A program made the translations under genes and the position numbers. Source: a virus. From it: a DNA stretch of 28,418 nt. The stretch lies in IMG/VR virus record IMGVR_UViG_3300034152_000961, positions 1-28,418 of that record. One strand, given 5' to 3'. Below, in pieces: positions 15,385 to 23,446 of the stretch (positions are counted from its first letter, which is position 1; every line of letters begins with the position of its first letter). The notes beneath the pieces were generated by a model that did no database searches, was not told the DNA's origin, and saw nothing but the letters and a program-made list of their open reading frames with translations.

Positions 15385-17962
15385 TAATTAGCCTCCGTTC
15401 ATCTTTGACCATAAACTGGACGTTGAAGTTGTCGGTTTGTGTATAGGCACCGTGCATGTTCGGTATAGCAGAAATCTTTAAAGCATTTCTCATTTCAGCA
15501 GCGCTCATTCTAGGTTCTATGAAACCATATCTTCTCATATTAGATTTAAAATACATATCTACTATATAATAATCCATACGATCTCTGAACTGTTGAATAT
15601 TCAAAGCTTTTAATGCAGGTGTCCACTCCTCCGTATTGCATAGTATGTAATTGTGGGATGCTGAAAATGAACCTGATGTAATTTCTACAACATCGCCTGT
15701 TTGATATTTTATTTTGGAGAGTTGAATTGGCGCATGTTCCAGTTTTTTCCATTGCGGCGATTTCATTGGGATTATGTCAAAGTTCTTGGTTATGTCATCT
15801 GCCCATAGGGTGCAACAATTCGAACATAGTGCCAGAGGCTCTTCCAGACCAGTATCTGTCAAGAAACCAATAATTATATTTGTGTCTTTCTTTGGAAAAT
15901 TAGCTATTCCACCAATCTTTGCTTTTATTTTCATACCAGCGGAAAGCTTTTTATATGCGTTTGTTATTTTTCTTATCTTACCAACAGCCACATAATCCTT
16001 AGAAAGATTATAAATTGTTTCTTCTGATAGTTTTCCATTTTTATCTTGAAGAATTATTCCTATATTTCCAGTTTCATCACTCTTTTTGAAACCGATAATA
16101 AGATGTACTCTAAGCATATTCGTTGGTGTTGACCAATCTGCTACTACGACTCTATCACCGACATCGAATCTTAAATCACAGTCAAAACTCTTAAAAGATA
16201 CATGGTCGTCTTTCAAACAGTTTTTTCGTACCATTTCATAATTTGGATTCGATACTCTGGTGACATCTGATGGGTACATTATTCCTTTACGGGTGAACAA
16301 AACATCTTTTTTGTATCTGTCATAGGCATCGATTTGGTATAGAGAATTCATATATCTAAATACTCTTGGGGCTTCTATAGAGTCATCTTTATTAAGAAGA
16401 ATTCTTGTTTCTCTGTTTGGATTTATATTAACTCTAGACCCACCTCGATTCACAAATTGATAAATGAGTTCTCCGTTTGATTGAACATCAATACCGCTGA
16501 ATTTTATTGTCGTATACCCAAACAAACCACCAATATATTGATTTCTTGCTTGTGACGAAGAGCCGGTAGATTGAGCTATGAATATTTCCATACCGGGTTT
16601 TAATTTTATGCCTTGGTATTCGGGATTTTTCACAATAAACTTTTTCATTGATTGCATATTTTCCGGTATGATATATTCGTTGCCTAAACAGAATTCAATT
16701 TGATCTTCAAATTGTATAATTTTTTGTATTTTCTTATACTGTTCTGGCGCAGATGAATCATTTCTAAATACTACAATATCTCCAACCTTATATTTTTTAC
16801 CTTTTACAACAGCAAAAGCTTCTTCTCTCTGTCTTCTCATTTCAGAAAGAATTAAAGATTTAAAATCTGAATCAAGCTTCAGCACTTCAATTTTGTCATT
16901 TTTTTCATCAAAGGCTTTTAGATGAGTTACTTTGCTAGTCGCAAAACGCGGGGCGAGAAAGTCAACAATACGATATGTTTTATCATTCATTTTAAAATCA
17001 TCGCCCACTTTGATAATTTCATCTGACGACACCATGAAAGAGTTTGCTATATTGCTCATAAGATCATTTTGGCTCTCATCTTTTATGCCGTCACTGCAAT
17101 GTGTACTCATAATGCGATATGCCAGATCCATTATGTTTGTAATTCTTGAAGTCTGCCCTGAGCCAGATGTTTTAGAAATAACATCGCCCAGTGTGAATCT
17201 ACTTGGTAACCATTTGGCTTTATAAATGAACATTGGGTCTTCTTTTGAATAATGTTCCCACTCAAGCCAATTTCTCAGATATGGTAATTGCGCTTCCATG
17301 TAACGCGCAATACAATGTGAATAGTCTTGATTATAAGCATTGTTCCAAAATAGATTTATGATACCTGATACGGCTTGAGCGAGTGTGTTTTGAGCGCCTC
17401 TGACACCATCACCAAGACACATTCCACCATTATCTGGGTTTGAAATGTTATATAAATAGGCAACAAATAATTGGTCGCCAAGGCCGGTAAGAGGCAAAGG
17501 TCTGAAAAATATGCTGCCACCATGATACTCGTTAGATGGCCCGAAAGATAACACGTAGACTATATATGGAAATGCGAAGGTATATTGTTTAAGGCCGCCT
17601 CGAATTCCACTGTACCCCCAAGAATCCAAGACCCCCCAACTTCTAAGTTGGCTAACCGCTCTACTAATATCAACATCAGCCCTGACAGTTCGAATGGCCG
17701 GTGGGTCTTCAATTACGGTTATAACCCTTCCATCCATAGTATCGCTGATATATCTACAGTTCTGTGGTAGAACGGTATGCATTGGAATGGCATTATCGCT
17801 AATTGATTTTTTTAGGCGGTTTACAAAAGTGTTCGTATCAATTGTGTTGATTCTAGAAATTAATTTGCTTTTTTCCTTTTGGGGGTCTGGTGAAGGTTCT
17901 GCTTGATAAACAGTCGCGTATCTATTTGTAATTCGTAATTCTCTCATTAACTCCTTGTGCAT
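15377..17962 (-). CDS. E2-like ubiquitin-conjugating-fold protein with long beta-rich extension
   Basis: 861 residues. The N-terminal part (about 80-250) resembles prokaryotic PRTRC-B/E2 domains: strand FPYIVYVLSFG (131-141), then GSIFFRPLP, then NISNPDNGGMCLGD (172-185), where Cys182 sits in a GxCLG setting like the 'HPN..G.ICL' active site of E2 enzymes, followed by a helix. It would accept the Ubl from E1. The remaining 600 residues contain about six repeats of a 'GD-x-hydrophobic strand' unit (VGDDFKM 319, VGDIVVF 393, PGMEIFI 456, VGDRVVV 601, AGMKIKA 675, TGDVVEI 755), which look like tandem SH3-like small barrels that could select targets. AAGGAG lies 7 bases before the ATG. No known E2 I can recall is this long. 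Confidence 0.75.
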   Translation of the reverse strand: MHKELMRELRITNRYATVYQAEPSPDPQKEKSKLISRINTIDTNTFVNRLKKSISDNAIPMHTVLPQNCRYISDTMDGRVITVIEDPPAIRTVRADVDISRAVSQLRSWGVLDSWGYSGIRGGLKQYTFAFPYIVYVLSFGPSNEYHGGSIFFRPLPLTGLGDQLFVAYLYNISNPDNGGMCLGDGVRGAQNTLAQAVSGIINLFWNNAYNQDYSHCIARYMEAQLPYLRNWLEWEHYSKEDPMFIYKAKWLPSRFTLGDVISKTSGSGQTSRITNIMDLAYRIMSTHCSDGIKDESQNDLMSNIANSFMVSSDEIIKVGDDFKMNDKTYRIVDFLAPRFATSKVTHLKAFDEKNDKIEVLKLDSDFKSLILSEMRRQREEAFAVVKGKKYKVGDIVVFRNDSSAPEQYKKIQKIIQFEDQIEFCLGNEYIIPENMQSMKKFIVKNPEYQGIKLKPGMEIFIAQSTGSSSQARNQYIGGLFGYTTIKFSGIDVQSNGELIYQFVNRGGSRVNINPNRETRILLNKDDSIEAPRVFRYMNSLYQIDAYDRYKKDVLFTRKGIMYPSDVTRVSNPNYEMVRKNCLKDDHVSFKSFDCDLRFDVGDRVVVADWSTPTNMLRVHLIIGFKKSDETGNIGIILQDKNGKLSEETIYNLSKDYVAVGKIRKITNAYKKLSAGMKIKAKIGGIANFPKKDTNIIIGFLTDTGLEEPLALCSNCCTLWADDITKNFDIIPMKSPQWKKLEHAPIQLSKIKYQTGDVVEITSGSFSASHNYILCNTEEWTPALKALNIQQFRDRMDYYIVDMYFKSNMRRYGFIEPRMSAAEMRNALKISAIPNMHGAYTQTDNFNVQFMVKDERRLINV

Positions 17963-17963
17963 T

Positions 17964-18335
17964 TCACGCTCCTTTGTAAAATTTGTACAGTCTCGCGTAT
18001 TCCATTAGAACACGTTTCGGTTTGTCTTCTTTTATCTGTTCAGCCCAAGAAACTCGCAAAGGCGGGGGTGTTTCATTAGCTCTTTTTATATCAACTGACC
18101 AAAGCCTTGCAACGTACTCTTGAGTCGGTTCACGTTCCAACGTCAAAAATGCATATTCTTTTTGTGTTCTACCCGGTACTTCTAAACAAAGGAAAATATT
18201 AGGTCCTTTTGGCATTAATGCGGAATGTTTTATATTTTTAGATTCTTCATCTTTTATTTGATCACATATTGTTCTTATTTGCTCAACATCATCTTTGTTT
18301 TTCAAATCTCTAAGAAGTTCTGTCAATATTGTCAT
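17964..18335 (-). CDS. Hypothetical protein, 123 aa
   Basis: I do not recognise this protein. An N-terminal charged helical part (about 1-40, MTILTELLRDLKNKDDVEQI) precedes a beta-like centre (NIFLCLEVPGR, YAFLTLE, YVARLWSVD) and a helical end (RVLMEYARLYKFY). Its start overlaps the 108-residue gene (4 bases) and its stop is 1 base before the E2-like gene, so it is probably co-translated with the cassette and may serve it. It has no membrane segment or zinc motif. Confidence 0.7.
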   Translation of the reverse strand: MTILTELLRDLKNKDDVEQIRTICDQIKDEESKNIKHSALMPKGPNIFLCLEVPGRTQKEYAFLTLEREPTQEYVARLWSVDIKRANETPPPLRVSWAEQIKEDKPKRVLMEYARLYKFYKGA

Positions 18336-18658
18336 TCGATTTCCCTACGATAGTATATTTTGTTGCCTATCCTTACCCAAGATAAACGATCAAACGGAAC
18401 AGATCGCCAACCTTGTTTATCTATATCATAAACATGAAGAATTTTATTTTTTCTAATCTGATTAACAATTTGCTTTAAATTTACTGTTTTTGGATGATCT
18501 TCTTTTGGTATACGTGTGAAATTAAGAGTGGCCGTCATATCTCTCATTTCATTATTTTTTTTACGAAACCTCAGCTTTACGACATCGGCTTTGAATACTT
18601 TATCCCAGAATTCTAAGCCGGTATCTAATGTTTCTATTTCTGGATTTTTCTTGGGCAT
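18332..18658 (-). CDS. Small WYL_2/SH3-barrel-like phage protein (DUF2693-like)
   Basis: 108 residues. The pattern KADVVKLRFRKKNNEMRDMTATLNF near residue 23 onward, then VYDIDKQGWRSVPFDRLSWVRI near 76-97, matches a small beta-barrel family common in T4-like phages (DUF2693, also called WYL_2). 'D.dk.GWR..p.dri' is the signature. No activity is known; a regulatory or nucleic-acid role is guessed for such domains. It sits between the radical SAM gene (overlapping by 1 base) and the 123-residue gene. Confidence 0.65.
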   Translation of the reverse strand: MPKKNPEIETLDTGLEFWDKVFKADVVKLRFRKKNNEMRDMTATLNFTRIPKEDHPKTVNLKQIVNQIRKNKILHVYDIDKQGWRSVPFDRLSWVRIGNKIYYRREIE

Positions 18659-19686
18659 TAATTCTCCCTCCTGATATTTAAATGCACAATATCTTCTACA
18701 TTATCGCACATGCTCATAATTTGGCATGTATGATTACAAAGTTTACAAAGTTCTTTTTTGTCTTTATGGATACATAATAAGGCAAAAGGACTTATGAGTT
18801 TACAGTTGGTATTTCTTGCAAAGAGACTGTGTGCCATAACATGTGTTGGGGTATATTTTCCACCTATTCGAAGACATAATCTAACAGACCCATCAGCATC
18901 AATTGTTATATTATGTAGACCGTCTTCTAATTTACAATCGAGGTTTGATGGTAGTATTTCCCACAGCTTTGGAAGTATCTCTTTCATATGGACTCTCAAA
19001 TCAAGATTATCTCTAATTTTATTGAACTGCTTTGTTAACTCGTCTGACCGATGAACCAACTGTTTTGTGTCAGTTATGTTCGAAAAATCATAGTACTCTG
19101 ATTTATTTATGTCCAAAGCTGTTATGCTGCTTGTTATTCCAGATTTAGATAGAGTTTCAACCAATCGGTACAAATACCCCACAGTGTCGTTTGTTATTGT
19201 TATTTCTGCCACAACGTCTGGCACGAACTCTTTGTATTTAATTAAATTTTTGAACCCCTCTAGGCTCTTCTTAAACTCATGATCTCTCTCGTCTGTATAA
19301 ACAAAGATTCCCGGGTCAACAGACGATGTTAGACCCATAACCTTGTGTTTAGAAATTAAATCTTCTATTCTATTTTGAATCTCATCTGTATTATTTGTTA
19401 TGATTGTATAGTGAATTCCTTCTTTATTACAGAATTCTATAATTTCTGATAAATCGTCTCTAAGGAAAGGTTCACCCCCGTAAAATATATGAAAGCAATC
19501 GGGATTATGTAGTTTGAACATTTTAAGAACACGAATTACATAATCGCATTCCATTTCATTCTTTATAAAGTAGTTGATTGATTTTTTCAGGCTATGAGAA
19601 GAAACATCCCGAATAATACCGCAGTAATCACATCTGAGATTACATCTTCTCGTTAAAAGCCAATTAACAATTCTTATTTTATCCAT
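18658..19686 (-). CDS. Radical SAM enzyme with SPASM-like C-terminal Cys cluster
   Basis: 342 residues. The radical SAM cluster Cys15-x3-Cys19-x2-Cys22 lies in RRCNLRCDYCG, and the GGEP SAM-binding motif is at 70-73. A C-terminal set of Cys (251, 271, 295, 305, 314, 317, 321, 327) with LCKLCNHTC looks like a SPASM or twitch auxiliary-cluster domain, typical of enzymes that modify peptides or proteins. This argues against QueE, which is shorter and lacks such a domain. The start overlaps the SbcC gene's stop (ATGGATAA) and its end abuts the WYL_2-like gene. The substrate is unknown; a peptide or protein made by the phage, perhaps linked to the Ubl cassette, is inference from position. Confidence 0.85.
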   Translation of the reverse strand: MDKIRIVNWLLTRRCNLRCDYCGIIRDVSSHSLKKSINYFIKNEMECDYVIRVLKMFKLHNPDCFHIFYGGEPFLRDDLSEIIEFCNKEGIHYTIITNNTDEIQNRIEDLISKHKVMGLTSSVDPGIFVYTDERDHEFKKSLEGFKNLIKYKEFVPDVVAEITITNDTVGYLYRLVETLSKSGITSSITALDINKSEYYDFSNITDTKQLVHRSDELTKQFNKIRDNLDLRVHMKEILPKLWEILPSNLDCKLEDGLHNITIDADGSVRLCLRIGGKYTPTHVMAHSLFARNTNCKLISPFALLCIHKDKKELCKLCNHTCQIMSMCDNVEDIVHLNIRREN

Positions 19687-21865
19687 TTATATTCAATACC
19701 TCATCAGCTTCAATCTGGTCAATGTGACGATGTGATATTACAACAACGGTTTTATTTTCAACCAATTTTCTCAACACTTTGGATACACGCCCAATATTCT
19801 CGTCGTCTAAACTGTCGAATATCTCATCAAACATCAATATGTTATATTTTACATTCTGAATATTTTCTTGGAGTTCACCCAGTGTCAGTATAGTGGCTAT
19901 GTCAACAATTCTGGTTTGCCCACCAGATAACTGAACTCTTTTATCACCTTTGGTTTGAGTATCAAGAAAGTTAACAGAAATCTTATCTCTTATTTCGCCT
20001 TTTTTGGTTTCCGATAGTGTGTCAAATGACACTATGTAGCGACCGTTTGAAATTTTATCTAAATAGTGTTGGACACGCTTGTTCATAAACGGAATGGACT
20101 CGTCAATAAGCATTGACGGAATACCGGTCGGTGAAAAAGAATCTTTCCAAAATTTAGCTACCACGAGCATTTTTTTGGTTGCCTTGACTTCTTTGCTCAA
20201 TTTTATTTTGGCAGATTTGAATTTATCAAGTTTTGAAATTTCATCTTTCAGAGTTGTGGTGTCAAATTCTCTATTGGCTAATTGCTCGATTTCTTTTTCA
20301 AGTGCCAATTTCTCATTTAAAAGATTTGTAATAGTTTCTTCTATTCTTTTTCTCTCACGGTCTTTTTCTTGAGCTTGTTGTAATTGAGATTGAAGTTCAC
20401 CAAGTTCTTTTGAAAGAGATTGATTTTCATTATCTTTTTCGGCATTTATTTCAATTGCTTTGGATATGGCAGCACGTTCTATTTGACTAAAAGCCTGTTG
20501 TGTTTTTTCATTTATTTCAGCTTCTTTCTTTTTTAATTCATAATCAATCGAATTAATATTTGCCTTAACCGTTTCAGCTTTAGTGTCTATATTAGCAATT
20601 TCATGCTCACCCTGTTTGATTATGGATTTAATTTCATCTTGATATTCTGTAATTTGGTTTCGATAGTTTATAATTTTGTTTTCATACCCTTCCAATTCAA
20701 GCTTAAGATGATCTTTAGATGAGGCTGATATCTCTTGCTTACACGTTGGGCATTTTGAAACATCAAGATTCAAAGCAGTCTTTATTTCGTCACGATCATT
20801 CTCGCATTGAAATAAAAGGTTCTCTACACGATCTTGATTTCTTCTAGCACCGTTTTTACTTTCAATAAATAACAGAGCGGTTTTTTCTCTTTCATTGATT
20901 ATATCTTCAAGTTGTTTTTTAAGTTCCTCTTTACCCAAACTCATTTCATCTCTTATTTTGTTTATCGCTTCTTCGGCCCTTTCACGAAACTCGTTCTTTT
21001 TATTGTTTTTCATGAGTTCTAATTGAGAAAGCCTAGAATTATAGCGATCATCTATATCTTTTAAACTGTTTTTAACAGTTGTAATTTTCTCTATAAGGGT
21101 TTCAATTGGTGGGTTAATATTAATTTTTAGTAATTGCTCTCGCCAGCTTTGAATGAGTCTCTTTGAAGAAACTATTTGAGATTCAATTTCTACTATTTTA
21201 TTTTTTATCGATTGATAAAAAGCTTTTTCAAGCTCCTTCTGCTTGGCAATACTTTCTTCGGCATCTTCAATTGAATTGTTTATCATTGATAGAGCAGTAT
21301 CTAGCTTTATCACATTTGCGTCTAAATCTTTTAATTTATCTTTTGCTTTATCATAATAGGCGGCCCACTTATCAAGAGTTAAAACAATTCTGAATATTGC
21401 CTTTTTCTGGGAATCTTGTAAATCGGTGAAGAAGTCTTTAATCTTTTGACCAAACATTATCGTGTTTGGAAATAACTGCCTATGTGTTATTAAGTTTTCA
21501 ACAACAGGCAAGACTTCCCTATGTCCTTGTTTTATTTTTTCTTTACCTCTTTTAAGAATGACAGTGTTACCATAACTTTTATATTTTTGATAGCGAGTGA
21601 TATTGTATTGTTCATCGTTTACCTTAAAGTTTAAAGAGACCTTACAGTTTTTTCCGATTTTATTATTAACCACATCATCGCCTGACATACCTTTGCTCGT
21701 AGTGCCAAAAAGCGCATATGGAATCGCATCAAGAAGCATAGTTTTTCCGACACCATTTGGCCCAGTTATCATCAGCAGATTATTATTTTTAAATTCTATT
21801 TCTATCGGATCAATGTAAGGGCCATAATTTTCCATATATACTTTTTGAAATACTACATCTCTCAT
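19679..21865 (-). CDS. sbcC: SbcC/Rad50-like ATPase (T4 gp46-like)
   Basis: 728 residues. ATPase subunit of a recombination/repair exonuclease that handles broken DNA ends and supports host DNA breakdown in T4-like phages. Walker A is GPNGVGKT (35-42). Two long coiled-coil arms surround the zinc hook CPTC (372-375). The ABC signature is QLSGGQTRIVDIATIL near 640-655, and Walker B is ILMFDEIFDSLDD near 675. Shorter than cellular SbcC (about 1050), but close to phage versions. It overlaps the SbcD stop by 4 bases, the classic pairing, and acts with that nuclease subunit. Confidence 0.93.
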   Translation of the reverse strand: MRDVVFQKVYMENYGPYIDPIEIEFKNNNLLMITGPNGVGKTMLLDAIPYALFGTTSKGMSGDDVVNNKIGKNCKVSLNFKVNDEQYNITRYQKYKSYGNTVILKRGKEKIKQGHREVLPVVENLITHRQLFPNTIMFGQKIKDFFTDLQDSQKKAIFRIVLTLDKWAAYYDKAKDKLKDLDANVIKLDTALSMINNSIEDAEESIAKQKELEKAFYQSIKNKIVEIESQIVSSKRLIQSWREQLLKININPPIETLIEKITTVKNSLKDIDDRYNSRLSQLELMKNNKKNEFRERAEEAINKIRDEMSLGKEELKKQLEDIINEREKTALLFIESKNGARRNQDRVENLLFQCENDRDEIKTALNLDVSKCPTCKQEISASSKDHLKLELEGYENKIINYRNQITEYQDEIKSIIKQGEHEIANIDTKAETVKANINSIDYELKKKEAEINEKTQQAFSQIERAAISKAIEINAEKDNENQSLSKELGELQSQLQQAQEKDRERKRIEETITNLLNEKLALEKEIEQLANREFDTTTLKDEISKLDKFKSAKIKLSKEVKATKKMLVVAKFWKDSFSPTGIPSMLIDESIPFMNKRVQHYLDKISNGRYIVSFDTLSETKKGEIRDKISVNFLDTQTKGDKRVQLSGGQTRIVDIATILTLGELQENIQNVKYNILMFDEIFDSLDDENIGRVSKVLRKLVENKTVVVISHRHIDQIEADEVLNING

Positions 21866-22872
21866 GATATTATGTCCTTTACTATTTCTAAATATATCTC
21901 ATGTTCGTCCTTTGGTATTTCTTTTATATCTAGAAATTTTTGCATTATTTCATCATCTGTCATCGAAGAACTTAGGCCACGGTTTGTTATGTCCTTTTCA
22001 CTTTTATCTACAACAATGAACTGATCAGCAATATCATTTAAATCGGTTTCGTCCGTCTTTACCAATTTAACATAATGCCCGGCGTCTTTTGCTTTTTGGG
22101 CTTCTTCCAATATTTTATTTTTATTTGATTTGGTTATTTGCAACTGAATGTGCTTTTTATAATTTTTGGTTGGTATACTTTTAACTTCAAGTGTTTGAGA
22201 ATCAACAACCAGAAACCTTTTTTCATCTTCTCTCTCACCCCAATCTAATTGAATAGGCGATCCAACATAAAACAGACTTATGTCGTCTCTTATTATCTCT
22301 TGGGGTTTATGATAATGCCCCAAGAGAACCAACTTATATTTACCGATCAAGTCTTTTAGACCTAAATCAGCTATAATACTTAAACCAGAATTGAGAACGC
22401 CTTCATTTAGACCAAAATGAGAAATCAGAATATCAGATTTATTTTTCTTAATAATATCAACGATATTTGTAGAATATGGCACGAATAACATGTTTTCCAT
22501 TCTTTCAAAATCACCAAATGGTATCCTTTTTACATATGGCTCATAATCAAGTGAAGTTAAAGCTGATACCGCTTCACCACCTTTTGCTGAAAGGTCATGG
22601 TTTCCATCTATCACAATAAAATTCAATTTTCTTTGATAGTGTCGAAAAAACTCAAGCAATACGTTCTGTGCGATGGAATATATGATGGACTTATTATGAA
22701 GCAGATCGCCACCAAGCACCATATATTCAATTTGATTGTCAATACAATAATCAGCTATTTCATAAAGCACATTTTTTATACTGTGAAGGCGTTCTGGTAG
22801 TTTTGAATCATCGTCTATCCTGTCTTGACTATATGAAGACAGGTGTACGTCTGCGGTAAAGGCAAATTTCAT
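21862..22872 (-). CDS. sbcD: SbcD/Mre11-like nuclease (T4 gp47-like)
   Basis: 336 residues. Calcineurin-like metallophosphoesterase: FTADVHLSS (metal Asp/His), LGGDLLH, VIDGNHD, ISHFGLN and LGHYHKP appear in order, all with the expected metal ligands, followed by a C-terminal cap/ATPase-binding part. It forms the two-metal nuclease that works with SbcC on double-strand ends. The ATG at 22872 was chosen since GGAGGT stands just upstream and the protein begins MKFAFTADVH in family style; an in-frame TTG at 22893 has no ribosome site. Confidence 0.93.
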   Translation of the reverse strand: MKFAFTADVHLSSYSQDRIDDDSKLPERLHSIKNVLYEIADYCIDNQIEYMVLGGDLLHNKSIIYSIAQNVLLEFFRHYQRKLNFIVIDGNHDLSAKGGEAVSALTSLDYEPYVKRIPFGDFERMENMLFVPYSTNIVDIIKKNKSDILISHFGLNEGVLNSGLSIIADLGLKDLIGKYKLVLLGHYHKPQEIIRDDISLFYVGSPIQLDWGEREDEKRFLVVDSQTLEVKSIPTKNYKKHIQLQITKSNKNKILEEAQKAKDAGHYVKLVKTDETDLNDIADQFIVVDKSEKDITNRGLSSSMTDDEIMQKFLDIKEIPKDEHEIYLEIVKDIIS

Positions 22873-22882
22873 TTTACCTCCA

Positions 22883-23044
22883 TTATTCAACAACGGTGGT
22901 TTCTACTGCTGTGCTTGTTTTATTTGTATAGTAAGATTTGGTAAAGAAACTTAAAGCTGTTATTGTGAGTATCGAAATAATAATAATCAAAATAATCAAT
23001 TCTATTAATGTGAAGCCAAATTTAGAACGTAATATCTTCTTCAC
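22883..23044 (-). CDS. Tiny type IV pilin-like peptide (53 aa)
   Basis: Starts at GTG 23044 with GGAGG 5 bases upstream and ends TAA 22883-22885, overlapping the previous gene by 23 bases and ending next to the SbcD ribosome site. The N-terminus reads (M)KKILRSKFG|FTLIELI, a textbook prepilin signal: short basic leader, Gly at -1, Phe at +1, Glu at +5, then a hydrophobic helix (LIILIIIISILTITALSFF). Processing by the host prepilin peptidase PilD would leave about 43 residues with no globular domain, so it cannot be an ordinary pilus subunit. A membrane-anchored mini-pilin that interferes with host pili or the general secretion pathway is possible. Confidence 0.75.
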   Translation of the reverse strand: MKKILRSKFGFTLIELIILIIIISILTITALSFFTKSYYTNKTSTAVETTVVE

Positions 23045-23441
23045 GACTGCCTCCAAATATTTGTTTAAGTTTATTAATTGTTTCTAAAGCTTCGTCAATT
23101 TGTGTATCTTGCATCATCATACTACCAACCGCAGCTTGCATTTCTTCAATGGATCTTCTATCCATGATTTGTCGTTTATTTAAATTACTATGTTGTTCAT
23201 GTAGATAATCTACGTCATCTTGAATTCTCGTTAAAATTGATTTTGTTTCAATGTCATCATCAATTATTTTTTGAATCGCTTCAAAATCAATTTCTTTGAG
23301 TTTATCGATGACTTCTGATAAGCTTTTTATTTTATTAACAAAACTCTCAAGATACAGAATATGTTCAAACATATTATTAAGAATTGAATCTAGCTGTTCT
23401 CCAAATGGTGTTCCTATTTCGTTAAACTTTCGTTCAGTCAT
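23022..23441 (-). CDS. Coiled-coil protein, 139 aa
   Basis: I do not recognise this protein. Nearly all of residues 15-125 are helical with heptad-like hydrophobic spacing and many Glu/Asp/Lys, so a coiled coil is likely. It includes a Met/Gln-rich stretch (EMQAAVGSMMMQD near 100). No catalytic motif is seen. It starts 5 bases after the helicase stop, with GGAGG about 9 bases before its ATG. It precedes the pilin-like peptide and SbcD. Confidence 0.7.
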   Translation of the reverse strand: MTERKFNEIGTPFGEQLDSILNNMFEHILYLESFVNKIKSLSEVIDKLKEIDFEAIQKIIDDDIETKSILTRIQDDVDYLHEQHSNLNKRQIMDRRSIEEMQAAVGSMMMQDTQIDEALETINKLKQIFGGSREEDITF

Positions 23442-23446
23442 CCACG

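Larger units (their letters stand above)
11395..17962 (-). other. Ubiquitin-like conjugation cassette (E2, JAB, E1, Ubl, E1-like, unknown)
   Basis: Six consecutive minus-strand genes with overlaps or short gaps carry all core parts of a ubiquitin-like pathway: E2-fold protein, JAMM peptidase, E1 adenylase, beta-grasp modifier, second E1-like protein and an unknown. The first three are in the E2-JAB-E1 order I remember for PRTRC cassettes. No RING-type E3 is recognisable. The radical SAM, WYL_2-like and 123-residue genes lie directly upstream in the same tightly packed unit, and RNA polymerase genes lie directly downstream. Confidence 0.85.

Noticed and set aside
18658-19686. Radical SAM protein as QueE of the preQ0 pathway
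   Set aside because: At 342 residues with a SPASM-like C-terminal Cys cluster it is longer than QueE and built differently, although it has GGEP.
22883-23044. Pilin-like peptide as a chance hydrophobic frame
   Set aside because: Considered, but the ribosome site, tight fit between genes and the full FTLIE motif with Glu at +5 make chance unlikely; kept as a gene.
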